A stretch of DNA of 64,000 bases from JANOSH01 sp031415695 (GCA_031415695.1 JANOSH010000061.1:248001-312000); one strand, 5' to 3'; positions 47,632 to 57,044 are shown, counted from the stretch's first letter. Notes: a model not told the origin generated them from the letters alone. Made by a program: numbers and translations.

Positions 47632-48897
47632 TCAGCCGGGGCGGCTGGATAGCGTGGCCGACAGCGAGACGGTCGAGCCGTTACGCAACACATCAAATGA
47701 CACCTTGTCGCCTGGTTTACGGGCACGAATCGCCGCACCCAGTTCCGACGCAGCCGTAATGGCTTTGCCGTCGAACTTCGCGATGACATCACCCGTTTGC
47801 AATCCGGCAGCGGCGGCTGGTGTGCCGGTCTGCACCTCGGTGACCGTAATGCCGTTAATGCCCGGTTGCGACGAAATACCAAGATACGCAGTGGCGGCAG
47901 CCGTAGGAGCCTGGCCCAACTTGAGCTGATCGAGCAACGGCGTGACGGTGTCGATAGCAATGGCGAACCCGATATTCTGGGCGTCGGGGATACCGGCTGA
48001 GTTAATGCCAACCACTTCTCCCGCCGCATTCAGGAGTGGCCCGCCCGAATTGCCCCGGTTAATCGCGGCGTCGGTCTGGATAAGGCCCGACAGTGTGACG
48101 TTGGCGTCGACGTCAAGCGTGCGGTTCTTGGCCGACACGATGCCCTTGGTCACCGACGGCGTATCACCAAGCGCTAGTGCGTTACCAATGGCAACCACAT
48201 CGTCGCCCACCTGCAGGTTGGCCGAGCTGCCAATTGTCACCGGCATCAGATTTCTCGTGTCGGCAAGCTGCAACAACGCCACGTCACTATTGGGCGCGCT
48301 GCCAAGAACCGTGGCCGGACGACTGGTGCCGTCGCCGAGTTTGAGATTGATGACCACATTCGTGAGCGCACGGCCCGATTGGTCGCTGAGGTTGACGACG
48401 TGAGAGTTCGTCAGCACCAGGCCGTCCTTCGAGATGACGAAGCCCGAACCAGCACCGAACTGTTGGAAGACACCGTTGCGGGTTTGGCCTACTTCCACGG
48501 CCACGACCGACGGTGTGACCTTGGCGATGATGGCCTTGATGTCGAGGGCCGGACCGGCAACCTTGAACGCCGTTGACGAGGGAGACCCAGATGCAGCCGA
48601 GGCGGTAGTTGGTGCAGGCACCGGTGCCGCCACAGTGCCCGAAGCCTTCACCGTTGTCACCGCCGACACGGACGAGACAGCCGATTGGTCCCGTGCCGCG
48701 ATAAGGGCGCCGCACCCGCCCAACGAGGCAAGCACCAACACAAGGCCGCCTATGGCGAGGTTCCGGTTCCGGCGAGGTTTCGGCGCAGCGGTAGGCGTTG
48801 ACGGCGGGGACGGAACCACCGGGGCCGGGAACCTGAATGGTTCAGCCGGCGCACGAAAGTCTGGCACGTTGTCGTTGTTGTCGAACTGAAAGCTCAT
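47632..48897 (-). CDS. HtrA/DegP-like membrane serine protease with PDZ domain
   Basis: A 421-residue protease of family S1C. The N-terminal 45 residues are cytoplasmic and proline-rich. One transmembrane helix lies at about 46-68 and a Ser/Ala/Thr linker follows. The catalytic triad lies in VLTNSHVV (His), PNSDVALLQL (Asp) and RGNSGGPLL (Ser), and a single PDZ domain ends the protein. It should degrade or refold damaged envelope proteins. It sits 18 bp downstream of a VWA gene in the MoxR-DUF58-VWA operon, so all four may be co-transcribed. Confidence 0.92.
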   Translation of the reverse strand: MSFQFDNNDNVPDFRAPAEPFRFPAPVVPSPPSTPTAAPKPRRNRNLAIGGLVLVLASLGGCGALIAARDQSAVSSVSAVTTVKASGTVAAPVPAPTTASAASGSPSSTAFKVAGPALDIKAIIAKVTPSVVAVEVGQTRNGVFQQFGAGSGFVISKDGLVLTNSHVVNLSDQSGRALTNVVINLKLGDGTSRPATVLGSAPNSDVALLQLADTRNLMPVTIGSSANLQVGDDVVAIGNALALGDTPSVTKGIVSAKNRTLDVDANVTLSGLIQTDAAINRGNSGGPLLNAAGEVVGINSAGIPDAQNIGFAIAIDTVTPLLDQLKLGQAPTAAATAYLGISSQPGINGITVTEVQTGTPAAAAGLQTGDVIAKFDGKAITAASELGAAIRARKPGDKVSFDVLRNGSTVSLSATLSSRPG

Positions 48898-48915
48898 GGT
48901 TTGATAGCCCTCCGG

Positions 48916-49881
48916 CTACAGAATTCGTTGGGTCCACCGCAGGGCAGCCATTGCTGCCAACACGGTAGTGAGAAGTGCGGCACCGGTGAACCAAGCGGTC
49001 AGTTCACGGGTTTGGATATCAAAGCTCACTGACGTGCTGATCTTGTCGTATACCGATTCCAGCTGGTCGGCGGTCTCGGCCGAAAACGTCTTTCCGCCGG
49101 TGTCGTCGGCGATCTTCTTCATGGCATCGGGGTCGGCTGGCACCCGGATCGTTTGTCCTTCGGCCTTGACGGTACCGTCTTGCGTACCATAGGAGATGGT
49201 GCTGATCGGCACACCTTGCGCCTTGGCGTTCGCGATTGCTTCATCGAGGGTTTGCGCTGCGGTCAACCCGCCCCGCCCGATGGTTGGCGTGCCATCGCTC
49301 ATGAGAACAACGACCGCCGATGAGGTTCCGCCGGTAGTCGGCGCACTGGATTGAGCTGCAGTGAGCGACGTGTCGATGGCATCTCCGGTAGCTGTACCCG
49401 GCCCGAGTTTCAGGCCATCAATCGCAGCAATCGCTTGAGCGCGGTCGGCGGTTGGGGCCACTAGCAGCCGGGCTTGGCGGTCGAAAGTAACCAGCCCGAG
49501 CAGAGTGGTTGGCGGGAGTCTTTCAATGAACGTTCGCGCCGCGGTTTGGGCCGCCGCCAGCCGCGTTGGTTCGACATCAGTTGCACCCATCGAGGCAGAA
49601 ACATCAAGGGCGAGGATGACGGTCGACGACTCCTTAGGCACGCGCACCGTGTCGGCGGGTCGGGCAAAACCGACGACCGATAGCACCAACGCAACGAGCA
49701 ACGCGGCCGCGGGAATGTGTCGCTGCCACCCGGTGAATCGCGGGGCGACTGAGGCCAACAGGTCGACGCTGGTGAACCGAGTTGCAAGCGTTCGTCGCCG
49801 CCGCTGCATCACCAGATAGGCGATAGCTAAAGCAAACGGCACCAGTAGAAACAGCAGCCGCCACGCCGACAAGAACCTCAC
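48916..49881 (-). CDS. BatA-like membrane VWA protein
   Basis: A 321-residue protein. Two N-terminal helices (the first in LLFLLVPFALAIAYLV) precede a VWA domain with LALDVSASMGATDVEPTRL (MIDAS DxSxS) and LMSDGTPTIGRGG; a transmembrane helix ends it. This is the BatA/BatB pattern found next to MoxR and DUF58 genes. Such sets are linked to envelope stress and to complex assembly. The GTG start overlaps the DUF58 stop as GTGA. Confidence 0.88.
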   Translation of the reverse strand: MRFLSAWRLLFLLVPFALAIAYLVMQRRRRTLATRFTSVDLLASVAPRFTGWQRHIPAAALLVALVLSVVGFARPADTVRVPKESSTVILALDVSASMGATDVEPTRLAAAQTAARTFIERLPPTTLLGLVTFDRQARLLVAPTADRAQAIAAIDGLKLGPGTATGDAIDTSLTAAQSSAPTTGGTSSAVVVLMSDGTPTIGRGGLTAAQTLDEAIANAKAQGVPISTISYGTQDGTVKAEGQTIRVPADPDAMKKIADDTGGKTFSAETADQLESVYDKISTSVSFDIQTRELTAWFTGAALLTTVLAAMAALRWTQRIL

Positions 49882-50840
49882 GGTTGTACTCGTAATGGTA
49901 GGGCCGCAACGCGTCGGCGGCGACCGATGAACGTCGTGATGTCGGCCAGCCAGTCACCATCGGTCGAGAGCACCAGGTGTTCGGCACCAGCGGCCCGTAT
50001 TTGGCCGGCGATGTGCCCGTGACGTTCCTTGGCCGCCGTCTGGTACCGATCACGCAGGCGAGCGGAGTTTGTTTGCACATCGATAAGCCGGCCTGTTTCG
50101 GTGTCGACAACCGACAGCATGCCGACTGCGGGCAGCGACAACTCGCGTGGGTCCACTACCTGAACGCAGATGACCTGGTGCCGGGTGGCGAGGCCGCGCA
50201 ACGATCGACCCCAATCGCCACCGTCGAGGAAGTCGGAAACCACGATCACTTGGCCGCGACGTCGATGGATACGAGCAAGCTGTTCGAGCCCGTCCGCAAG
50301 GTTCGCCGACGGAGCAACAGGCGTTGAGCTGTCATGGCGAGGTGTGTCGTGCAGAGCAGCAAGAGACGCCATAAGCGACGTGCGACTCGAACGCGGTGCC
50401 GACCGGGTAATCGTTGGCCCACCGGTAGTGAGCACGCCAAGGCGGTTGCCCCGACGGACCGACAGCGACCCGAACGTGCACGCAGCAGCCAGAACGATGT
50501 CGCGCTTTTCGCACTTGGCTGTTCCGAAATCGAGACTGGCCGATCGGTCGGCAACAATCCAGGTTTCCAGTTCGCGCTCGGCCTCGGTCATTCGAACATG
50601 GGGTTCGAGCGAACGAGCCGTCAGGCTCCAGTCCAATCGACGGGCGTCGTCACCGGGTTCGTAACGACGGGCACCCGACGGTTCGATGCCGGGTCCGTTG
50701 TTGACACCGCGAAACTCGCCGGCAACTAGCCCATCGAGGCGCCGATTGATGCGCAGTTCAAGGTGACGAAGCGTCTCCGCGCGCTGAATGAGCGGCACCG
50801 GCGTATGACTCGGCCCAAGTGATCGGCGTTTCATGGCCAT
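49878..50840 (-). CDS. DUF58 protein
   Basis: A 320-residue DUF58 protein. The signature NRRLDGLVAGEFRGVNNGPGIE, then RRYEPGDDARRLDWSLTAR, is exact, and a VWA-like domain follows (ETWIVADRSASLDFGT). No transmembrane helix precedes the domain, as there is in some relatives. DUF58 proteins always accompany MoxR and are probably part of the same chaperone machine. The ATG overlaps the MoxR stop by 1 bp (TGATG). Confidence 0.9.
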   Translation of the reverse strand: MAMKRRSLGPSHTPVPLIQRAETLRHLELRINRRLDGLVAGEFRGVNNGPGIEPSGARRYEPGDDARRLDWSLTARSLEPHVRMTEAERELETWIVADRSASLDFGTAKCEKRDIVLAAACTFGSLSVRRGNRLGVLTTGGPTITRSAPRSSRTSLMASLAALHDTPRHDSSTPVAPSANLADGLEQLARIHRRRGQVIVVSDFLDGGDWGRSLRGLATRHQVICVQVVDPRELSLPAVGMLSVVDTETGRLIDVQTNSARLRDRYQTAAKERHGHIAGQIRAAGAEHLVLSTDGDWLADITTFIGRRRRVAALPLRVQP

Positions 50841-51901
50841 CAGCCAGCGATGCTCGCCGGGGGAGGAAAGTAGGTGGTACCAGCTGGCGCTTCGGCATCA
50901 CGGGGTGACACCGACGGCGGCGCGGCGGCGACCAATACCTGTTGCACAATGGTCTCGACGTCGACCCCGTCGGCAAGCGCGTCGTAGCTGAGACCGATGC
51001 GGTGGCGCAGTACCTCAGGCGCAACTGCGGCAATGTCGGCCGGCAAGACGAACCGCCGGCCGCGCAGAACGGCCAGGGCACGAGATGCCGCCAGCAACCC
51101 AAGCGTGGCGCGTGGGCTCGCACCCAACGCAATATGGCGCTGCAGTTCGGGCAAACCCCATTTCGCGGGCTCGCGGGTAGACATCACGAGACGAACGGCG
51201 TACTCGGCAACGGCGTGATGGACAAACACGTTGTCGACCAAACTCTGCAATGCAAGTAGCTGGTCGACCCTCAACACAGTGTCGGCCACGGGGGCGCTAA
51301 CACCCATACGCCGGGCGATCTCCATTTCCTCGTCGTAGGACGGCTGGTTCACGATGATCTGCATCAGGAAGCGGTCGCGTTGCGCTTCGGGTAAGGCGTA
51401 CACCCCTTCCGACTCGATTGGGTTTTGTGTGGCCAGCACCAGGAACGGTCTGTCCACCTGGCGCGTGACGCCACCGATAGAAACCTGACGCTCGGCCATC
51501 ACCTCTAGCAAGGCCGATTGCACCTTGGCCGGGGCGCGGTTGATCTCGTCGACAAGCACCAGGTTGTGGAACACGGGACCCCACTCGATATCGAACGATT
51601 CCGACGAAGGCCGCCAAATACGTGTACCCACAATGTCGGCGGGCACGAGGTCGGGAGTGAATTGAATTCGAGCGAACGAGCCGCCGACCACGTGAGCCAG
51701 TGTCGACACGGTGAGAGTTTTCGCCAACCCGGGTACGCCCTCGATCAGGCAGTGGCCGCGAGCGAGCAGACACACCATCGACCGTTCGACCATTCGGTCT
51801 TGGCCGACAATCACACGCTTGATTTGGAACAGCGCGTCCTCCAGTAACGCCGATGCGTTCGGCAGTGCGCTGCCAGAGAGCTGGTTGGAAGTGTCGGTCA
51901 T
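50840..51901 (-). CDS. MoxR-family AAA+ ATPase
   Basis: A 353-residue AAA+ protein. Walker A is EGVPGLAKT (glycine and lysine retained, typical for MoxR proper), Walker B is LVLVDEINRAPAK, and LATQNPIESEGVYALPEAQRDRF is the family's sensor-1 region. Unlike the MoxR at 13390, this belongs to the main MoxR subfamily (RavA-unlike) paired with DUF58 and BatA-like proteins. It starts an operon that may continue into the HtrA-like protease. Confidence 0.92.
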   Translation of the reverse strand: MTDTSNQLSGSALPNASALLEDALFQIKRVIVGQDRMVERSMVCLLARGHCLIEGVPGLAKTLTVSTLAHVVGGSFARIQFTPDLVPADIVGTRIWRPSSESFDIEWGPVFHNLVLVDEINRAPAKVQSALLEVMAERQVSIGGVTRQVDRPFLVLATQNPIESEGVYALPEAQRDRFLMQIIVNQPSYDEEMEIARRMGVSAPVADTVLRVDQLLALQSLVDNVFVHHAVAEYAVRLVMSTREPAKWGLPELQRHIALGASPRATLGLLAASRALAVLRGRRFVLPADIAAVAPEVLRHRIGLSYDALADGVDVETIVQQVLVAAAPPSVSPRDAEAPAGTTYFPPPASIAG

Positions 51902-52021
51902 CGTTACGGGCTTTCAGCTGCGGGTGAACGTTCAACGCCCAGTATCCCTGTCAAGTTCCCCGAAAACCTCGCAGCCACCTGTGAATTTCCTGAGAATTGG
52001 TCTCGACCCTCAAGCATCCCT

Positions 52022-52315
52022 CTAGCAGCCGATGGCGGCTTTAACTGCTCGACAGACCTCGTTCATCTTCTCATCGCCCAAAGCTCCGATGTGCTGGATA
52101 AACGCTTCGGGCGCTACCGCCATGAGCAGTTGAGCATTCAGATACGACGCATGGTTCAGGCCCGATTCGGCTCCCACGACCACTTCGCTAAGCAGGTGCC
52201 GCTGAGTTCGCGTGATCGGAATAATCTGGACGTCGTAAAGAGACACGTTCTCTGCCAGGATGAGCGCTGGTCGGGGCTTATCGAGCCGCACGATCCACAA
52301 CTCGCCGCGTTTCAC
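52022..52315 (-). CDS. MazF/PemK-type toxin (TA module 4)
   Basis: A 97-residue MazF-like toxin: VKRGELWIVRLDKPRPALIL, then VQIIPITRTQRHLLSEVVVG and the C-terminal helix EKMNEVCRAVKAAIGC. The GTG at 52315 overlaps the antitoxin stop (GTGA). The open frame runs 8 codons further upstream, inside the antitoxin. Confidence 0.87.
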   Translation of the reverse strand: MKRGELWIVRLDKPRPALILAENVSLYDVQIIPITRTQRHLLSEVVVGAESGLNHASYLNAQLLMAVAPEAFIQHIGALGDEKMNEVCRAVKAAIGC

Positions 52316-52602
52316 GACTCGTCGGCGAACTGCGTCCAAAGCGCACGCGCGGCAATTGCTGTATCGACCGTAGCGATACGTTCAGAGGTGATGCCGTACT
52401 CCGTCGCCCAATCGACGTCGTCATCGCCGTACGGCCGTGGATCACTTGCCCAGGATTCGGCACTGCGGCGTGCATGTTCGGCGGCAATCCAAGCCGCCAG
52501 CGCCTCGGAGAGAAAGCCCGAGAGGTTAGCGAGACCGAGTTGCCGAGCCTCGTCGCAAAGGTGCGCTGGAAACGTGACCAGTTTGCGCTCCTTGATTGTC
52601 AT
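52312..52602 (-). CDS. Antitoxin of TA module 4
   Basis: A 96-residue protein. The start MTIKERKLVTFPAHLCDEAR and the helix LGLANLSGFLSEALAAWIA suggest a ribbon-helix-helix fold, followed by an acidic C-terminal tail. It overlaps the MazF-like toxin by 4 bp. I chose ATG 52602; an upstream open frame to 52695 lacks conservation and crosses the palindrome. Confidence 0.78.
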   Translation of the reverse strand: MTIKERKLVTFPAHLCDEARQLGLANLSGFLSEALAAWIAAEHARRSAESWASDPRPYGDDDVDWATEYGITSERIATVDTAIAARALWTQFADES

Positions 52603-52609
52603 ACGATGA

Positions 52610-52617
52610 GTATATAC
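52610..52617. promoter_or_regulatory. Palindrome GTATATAC upstream of TA module 4
   Basis: A perfect 8-bp palindrome begins 7 bp before the antitoxin ATG in a short AT-rich stretch. It is a candidate operator or -10 region of the module. Confidence 0.4.
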
Positions 52618-52621
52618 GTTC

Positions 52622-53392
52622 TTAGTACGGGAAGGTTCGGCGGTCACGTCCGAATTGGAACCTATGGCGAACGGCCGCAACGTGGGCCGGATCAACCTCG
52701 GCTACCAGCAACGCCTCGGTGCGCGCGCCCGATGCGAGCACCTCGCCGAGCGGGTCGACAATCTGGCTATCGCCCACATACTCGAGACCACCTCCCGAGC
52801 CGACACGATTCACACCAACCACATACGCCTGGTTCTCGATAGCACGTGCAATCAACAAGCTGCGCCAGTGATGACGGCGCACTTCGGGCCAATTGGCAGG
52901 AACGACGAAACAATCGGTGACGCCAGCGAGCTGCCAACATTCGTCGGCGAACCGCAGGTCGTAACACACCAAGAAACTGCACCGAAGCCCTTCGATATCG
53001 ACTGTCAGGAAACGGGTTCCTCCTTGGTACTGCTCGGCTTCAAGCCCGTGACTAAACGGGTGAATCTTGTCGTAGGTGTGCAACTCCCCCGCCGGCCCAG
53101 CCAGTATCAACCGGTTGACGGGCCGAGGAATAGCGGGGTCGACCGTTGGTATCGAACCGCAAACCCACACATTGTGCCGCGCTGCAGCTCGCAGCAGAAA
53201 GTCGGTTGTTGCACCGCCAGGGCCTTCGCCGTGTTCGAGTGGGTTCATCGTGAAGCCGGTTGCGAACATTTCGGTAAGTACAACAAGGCGCGCTCCCGCC
53301 CCTGCTGCGGCGGCAATCATGGGCGCAACTCGTTCACGAGTTGCGGGCGCATCTTCGAACGAGATGTCATGCTGTATCGCTGCAACCTTCAT
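52622..53392 (-). CDS. Nitrilase-superfamily carbon-nitrogen hydrolase (omega-amidase-like)
   Basis: A 256-residue amidase with the Glu-Lys-Cys triad in VLTEMFATGF (Glu), TYDKIHPFSHG (Lys) and LVCYDLRFADECW (Cys). The pattern resembles omega-amidase/YafV, which hydrolyses alpha-keto acid amides such as ketoglutaramate. It is soluble. I chose ATG 53392 (MKVAAIQHDI). It diverges from the trimodular aminotransferase gene; an amidase and a transaminase side by side fit amino-acid salvage, but this is inference. Confidence 0.88.
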   Translation of the reverse strand: MKVAAIQHDISFEDAPATRERVAPMIAAAAGAGARLVVLTEMFATGFTMNPLEHGEGPGGATTDFLLRAAARHNVWVCGSIPTVDPAIPRPVNRLILAGPAGELHTYDKIHPFSHGLEAEQYQGGTRFLTVDIEGLRCSFLVCYDLRFADECWQLAGVTDCFVVPANWPEVRRHHWRSLLIARAIENQAYVVGVNRVGSGGGLEYVGDSQIVDPLGEVLASGARTEALLVAEVDPAHVAAVRHRFQFGRDRRTFPY

Positions 53393-53471
53393 ACCAAAAC
53401 ACGGTAGTGGCTGTCCGCGCCGACGAGAGTGCCAGACCACCATGACAGGTCCTCGTTATCGTTGAGCCGAC

Positions 53472-56375
53472 ATGAATCCCGAACTCGTTGCCTCCATCAA
53501 CCGATTGCGTCAACCGTGCCCCGCAATCGACGAGGTACAACTCGCTCACGCCGCCGCCGCGTGGGGAGGATTTGCGAGCCTGACTGAAGTCGGCAGCCAA
53601 CAGGACCGTAACTACATTGCAGAACGTTCCGACCAGCGATACGTGCTGAAGGTCTCGCACCATGGAGTGTCGGCCAGCGAGCTCGATGCCCAAAATCAAG
53701 TGGCCGAACACCTCGCTCAACGCCTCTTGAACGACGATGTGTCCACGGTCGTTGCGGCAACCGATGGTCGGCTGATGGTACCGATTACTACCGACGCCGG
53801 AACGTCTTGGGCACGGCTACTAAGGTTCCTACCCGGCGGCAATCTCACCGAACGACGGCATCTTACGCCCGGGGTCATTCGGGCGTTGGGCGGTCTCGTG
53901 GGACGCACAAGCGTCGCCCTCGCCGATTTTGATCATCCTGGTATTCACCGTCAGTTGCAGTGGGACGTACGCCATGCGCCGGCAGCCCTCGACATCGTTG
54001 GTGGGTCAGTCACCGACTTTCGGCTAGCCGGTCGGCTGGCCCGGGCCATGGCTCAGGCAGCCGCCATCGTCTCCGACGCAAGCGACCGGTTGCCTACCCA
54101 GGCGACGCATCACGACCTCACCCAGGACAACGTCATAATGGCTTCGGCCGCGGCCGGAACTCCGGGCCGCCTGGGTGTTATCGACCTCGGGGACGTGGTG
54201 CATAGTTGGCGGGTCGGCGAGCTGGCAGTAACGGTTGCGAACCTTTTGTTTCGTTGCGGCGACGACCTCAGTCGTATGGTCCCCCTCCTGCAGGGCTTTC
54301 ATGCCGAAGCGCCGCTGAGCCAGCTCGAGGCGTCGGTTCTCTGGCCACTTGTCGTGCAGCGAACGGCCGCCTTGATTTCGAACTCCTTCGACATTCTCAG
54401 ACTCGACCCCGACAACGGCTACGTCGTCGAGGGTCTAGCCGAGGAGCGACAAATGTTCGCTACGGCAACCTCGGCTCCTATGGCCGCGTTGACGGCTTTG
54501 ATCGAGCGTACGCTCGGATTCGAACCGCCGTCGCGCACGCTGACGGGTAGCCAGTTCCCGCTAGTCGCCGGTCTTGCGCAGGCAACCGTTATCGACCTTT
54601 CCACGGACAGCGCCCAGCTCCACGAGGGACGGTGGCTTACGACCAACGACGACACCCTTGCCGCTGCCACCATGCTCGACAACACTGTCGGGTGCACCGT
54701 GTACGCGCAGCCTCGCCTCACCGAGGCGCTCCTACTGCAACCGGTTCCACCAGCCAATGTTGCACTGGGAGTCGACATCTATTGCGCTGCTGGCACCGAT
54801 GTCATCGCACCGGAATCGGCGCAGTTGTCGATGGTCGACGACGGGTTCGTGGTCGCGATGGACGACTTCAGCCTGCGGGTGACAGGCGTGAGCTCGTCGG
54901 CAGCCGGGTTCGTCGCCGCCGGCCAAGTGATCGGCCAGTCAGTCGGGAGGCTCAGGGTGCAGGCAACGGTTGCCGGTTTCACTGAACCAGTGCCGTTCTT
55001 CGTTCCCTCCGCCATGGCCGGTGCGTGGACCACCGTATGCCCTGACCCATCGGTGCTTATAGGACTGCCACTCGCACCGGCGACGCCGCCAACCGTGGAC
55101 CTTCTCAGCCGACGACGCGCTGTCCTGGCCGATGTACAGCAGCACTACTACAGCAACCCGCCGCGAATCGAGCGAGGCTGGCGCGAACATCTCATCGACG
55201 AGAACGGTCGAACATACGTCGACATGGTGAACAACGTGGCTGTCGTTGGCCATGGTCATCCCGTCCTTGCACGCGTCGCCTACGACCAGTGGCTACGCCT
55301 CAACACGAACTCACGATTTCACTACGCCGCCATAGTCGAATACTCCGAACGAATCGCCGAGCTCTGCCCTGCCGGGTTGAACCGGGTGTTTCTCGTGAAC
55401 AGCGGAAGTGAGGCTGTGGACCTTGCCCTGCGTATCGCTCGAACCGCTACCGGTTCTCCGCACGTCGTATGTTTGGCCGAGGCATACCACGGTTGGACCA
55501 CCGCGTCCGACGCCGTGTCTACCTCTACTGCCGACAACCCGGGCGCGCTCGGCTCGCGGCCCGATTGGGTCCATCCGACCCTCGCACCCAACCGCTATCG
55601 CGGTCCTCATCGTGGGGCCGATTCGGGCACCCGGTACGCCGACGAGGTGCGACGAGTAGTGGCCGCGTTGATAGCCAACGGCCGCCGCCCCGCGGCGTTC
55701 ATTGCCGAAGCGCTCTTCGGCAATGGCGGTGGGGTCACCCTGCCCGACGGCTTCCTCAACCAGGCGTACGAAGCTATTCGTAGCGCGGGCGGACTCTGCA
55801 TTGCCGATGAGGTGCAAGTTGGCCTCGGTCGGCTCGGTCACTACTTTTGGGGTTTCGAGCAACAGGGCGTTGTGCCCGACATCATCACCGTGGCCAAGGG
55901 CGCAGGCAGTGGCCAACCGCTCGGTGTTGTCATAACCACCGACCAGATCGCAGCCCGGTTCGAAACCGAGGGCAGCTTCTTTTCATCATCGGGCGGCAGT
56001 CCAGTGTCATGCGCCATTGGGACTGCCGTTCTCGACATCATGGCAGCCGAGGACCTACAAAGTAACGCCCGACGAGTTGGTGACCTACTGAGTGGGCTGC
56101 TGACCGAACTAATGGGTCGCCATCGGCTGATCGGAGCGATTCACGGCATGGGGTTGTATCAAGGCGTCGAACTCGTGCGCGATCGCGTCACCATGGAACC
56201 GGCTAGCGTCGAGGCCTACGCCATCTGCAACCGGATGCTGGAACTCGGGGTCATTATTCAGCCCACCAGCGACAACATGAATGTGCTGAAGGTGAAACCG
56301 CCGATGTGTCTGGCGGAGGACTCGGCAATGTTCTTCGTAACCCAACTCGATCGAGCCCTCACCGATCTCTGCTAG
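53472..56375 (+). CDS. Trimodular protein: APH-type kinase, M23-like domain and class III aminotransferase
   Basis: A 967-residue fusion. Residues about 25-330 are an aminoglycoside-phosphotransferase/homoserine-kinase-like kinase (YVLKVSHHGVS, then HHDLTQDNVI and VIDLGDVVHSW). About 400-520 resemble an M23-like lysostaphin domain (GVDIYCAAGTDVIAPESAQL), apparently without a full zinc site. From about 560 on lies a class III aminotransferase (YVDMVNNVAVVGHGHP, IADEVQVGLGRLG, PLP Lys809 in TVAKGAGSGQPLG). Related fusions are known and may phosphorylate then transaminate or eliminate an amino alcohol or hydroxylysine-like substrate. The substrate here is unknown. Confidence 0.85.
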   Translation: MNPELVASINRLRQPCPAIDEVQLAHAAAAWGGFASLTEVGSQQDRNYIAERSDQRYVLKVSHHGVSASELDAQNQVAEHLAQRLLNDDVSTVVAATDGRLMVPITTDAGTSWARLLRFLPGGNLTERRHLTPGVIRALGGLVGRTSVALADFDHPGIHRQLQWDVRHAPAALDIVGGSVTDFRLAGRLARAMAQAAAIVSDASDRLPTQATHHDLTQDNVIMASAAAGTPGRLGVIDLGDVVHSWRVGELAVTVANLLFRCGDDLSRMVPLLQGFHAEAPLSQLEASVLWPLVVQRTAALISNSFDILRLDPDNGYVVEGLAEERQMFATATSAPMAALTALIERTLGFEPPSRTLTGSQFPLVAGLAQATVIDLSTDSAQLHEGRWLTTNDDTLAAATMLDNTVGCTVYAQPRLTEALLLQPVPPANVALGVDIYCAAGTDVIAPESAQLSMVDDGFVVAMDDFSLRVTGVSSSAAGFVAAGQVIGQSVGRLRVQATVAGFTEPVPFFVPSAMAGAWTTVCPDPSVLIGLPLAPATPPTVDLLSRRRAVLADVQQHYYSNPPRIERGWREHLIDENGRTYVDMVNNVAVVGHGHPVLARVAYDQWLRLNTNSRFHYAAIVEYSERIAELCPAGLNRVFLVNSGSEAVDLALRIARTATGSPHVVCLAEAYHGWTTASDAVSTSTADNPGALGSRPDWVHPTLAPNRYRGPHRGADSGTRYADEVRRVVAALIANGRRPAAFIAEALFGNGGGVTLPDGFLNQAYEAIRSAGGLCIADEVQVGLGRLGHYFWGFEQQGVVPDIITVAKGAGSGQPLGVVITTDQIAARFETEGSFFSSSGGSPVSCAIGTAVLDIMAAEDLQSNARRVGDLLSGLLTELMGRHRLIGAIHGMGLYQGVELVRDRVTMEPASVEAYAICNRMLELGVIIQPTSDNMNVLKVKPPMCLAEDSAMFFVTQLDRALTDLC

Positions 56376-56992
56376 TCCGAGATCGAGGACGCCCACACGC
56401 TGTAGAGCGGATCGCCGTGGGTTCTGGCGGGCGTGCACAATTCCATTTGCGCCGGAGCCCAGCCACCGCATTGTCGGAAGTACTCACTCACGATACGGCA
56501 GCGGCCGATGTCGTCGGCGGCTAGCCACCCGTGAATGGCCTTCGTGGGGAAGCACCGGTTGGAGAACGTGCAAACGAATAACCCGCCCGGCACTACTACC
56601 CGCCTCACCTCTCGGAACACCTCGACGGGGCGAGCCAAATAGTCCACCGACACACAACAGGTAACGGCGTCGAAATGGGCGTCGTCGAACGGCAGCGTCG
56701 GGTCGACATTCAGGTCGTGAAGTACTCGGTCGGTGGCCATGGCGTTGGCCGCAAGTTCGTGGCCATTCATGCCAAGCACCGTCAACTCGGCAGGACCGGT
56801 GAGGAAGTGCGAGATCCACGACGACATCAAATCGAGCACCCGACCATGCAGCCCAAGCCGTTCATACAGTGCTCCGACCGCAGCGATGGCCCGGTCGTCG
56901 ATGTGGGTCAGCAGCCGGTCGAATGCATAGAAGTCACCGTCCTCAGACTCGTCGGTTCGGCGAAAGAACTCGGCCGGAAATTCGGTTGTCAT
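56372..56992 (-). CDS. Type 11 SAM-dependent methyltransferase-like protein
   Basis: A 206-residue protein: VLDLMSSWISHF in the SAM-binding motif I region (glycines replaced), then LPFDDAHFDAVTCCVSVDYLARPVEV and VVPGGLFVCTFSNRCFPTKAIHGW. The motif I lacks the usual GxGxG, so it may bind SAM in an altered way or not at all. The family is often annotated as a methyltransferase without known substrate. I chose ATG 56992. It overlaps the upstream convergent gene by 4 bp. Confidence 0.72.
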   Translation of the reverse strand: MTTEFPAEFFRRTDESEDGDFYAFDRLLTHIDDRAIAAVGALYERLGLHGRVLDLMSSWISHFLTGPAELTVLGMNGHELAANAMATDRVLHDLNVDPTLPFDDAHFDAVTCCVSVDYLARPVEVFREVRRVVVPGGLFVCTFSNRCFPTKAIHGWLAADDIGRCRIVSEYFRQCGGWAPAQMELCTPARTHGDPLYSVWASSISD

Positions 56993-57044
56993 ACGGTCGC
57001 CACGACCAGCAAGACTAATCACCACGAAATAGGATCGACGCCAC

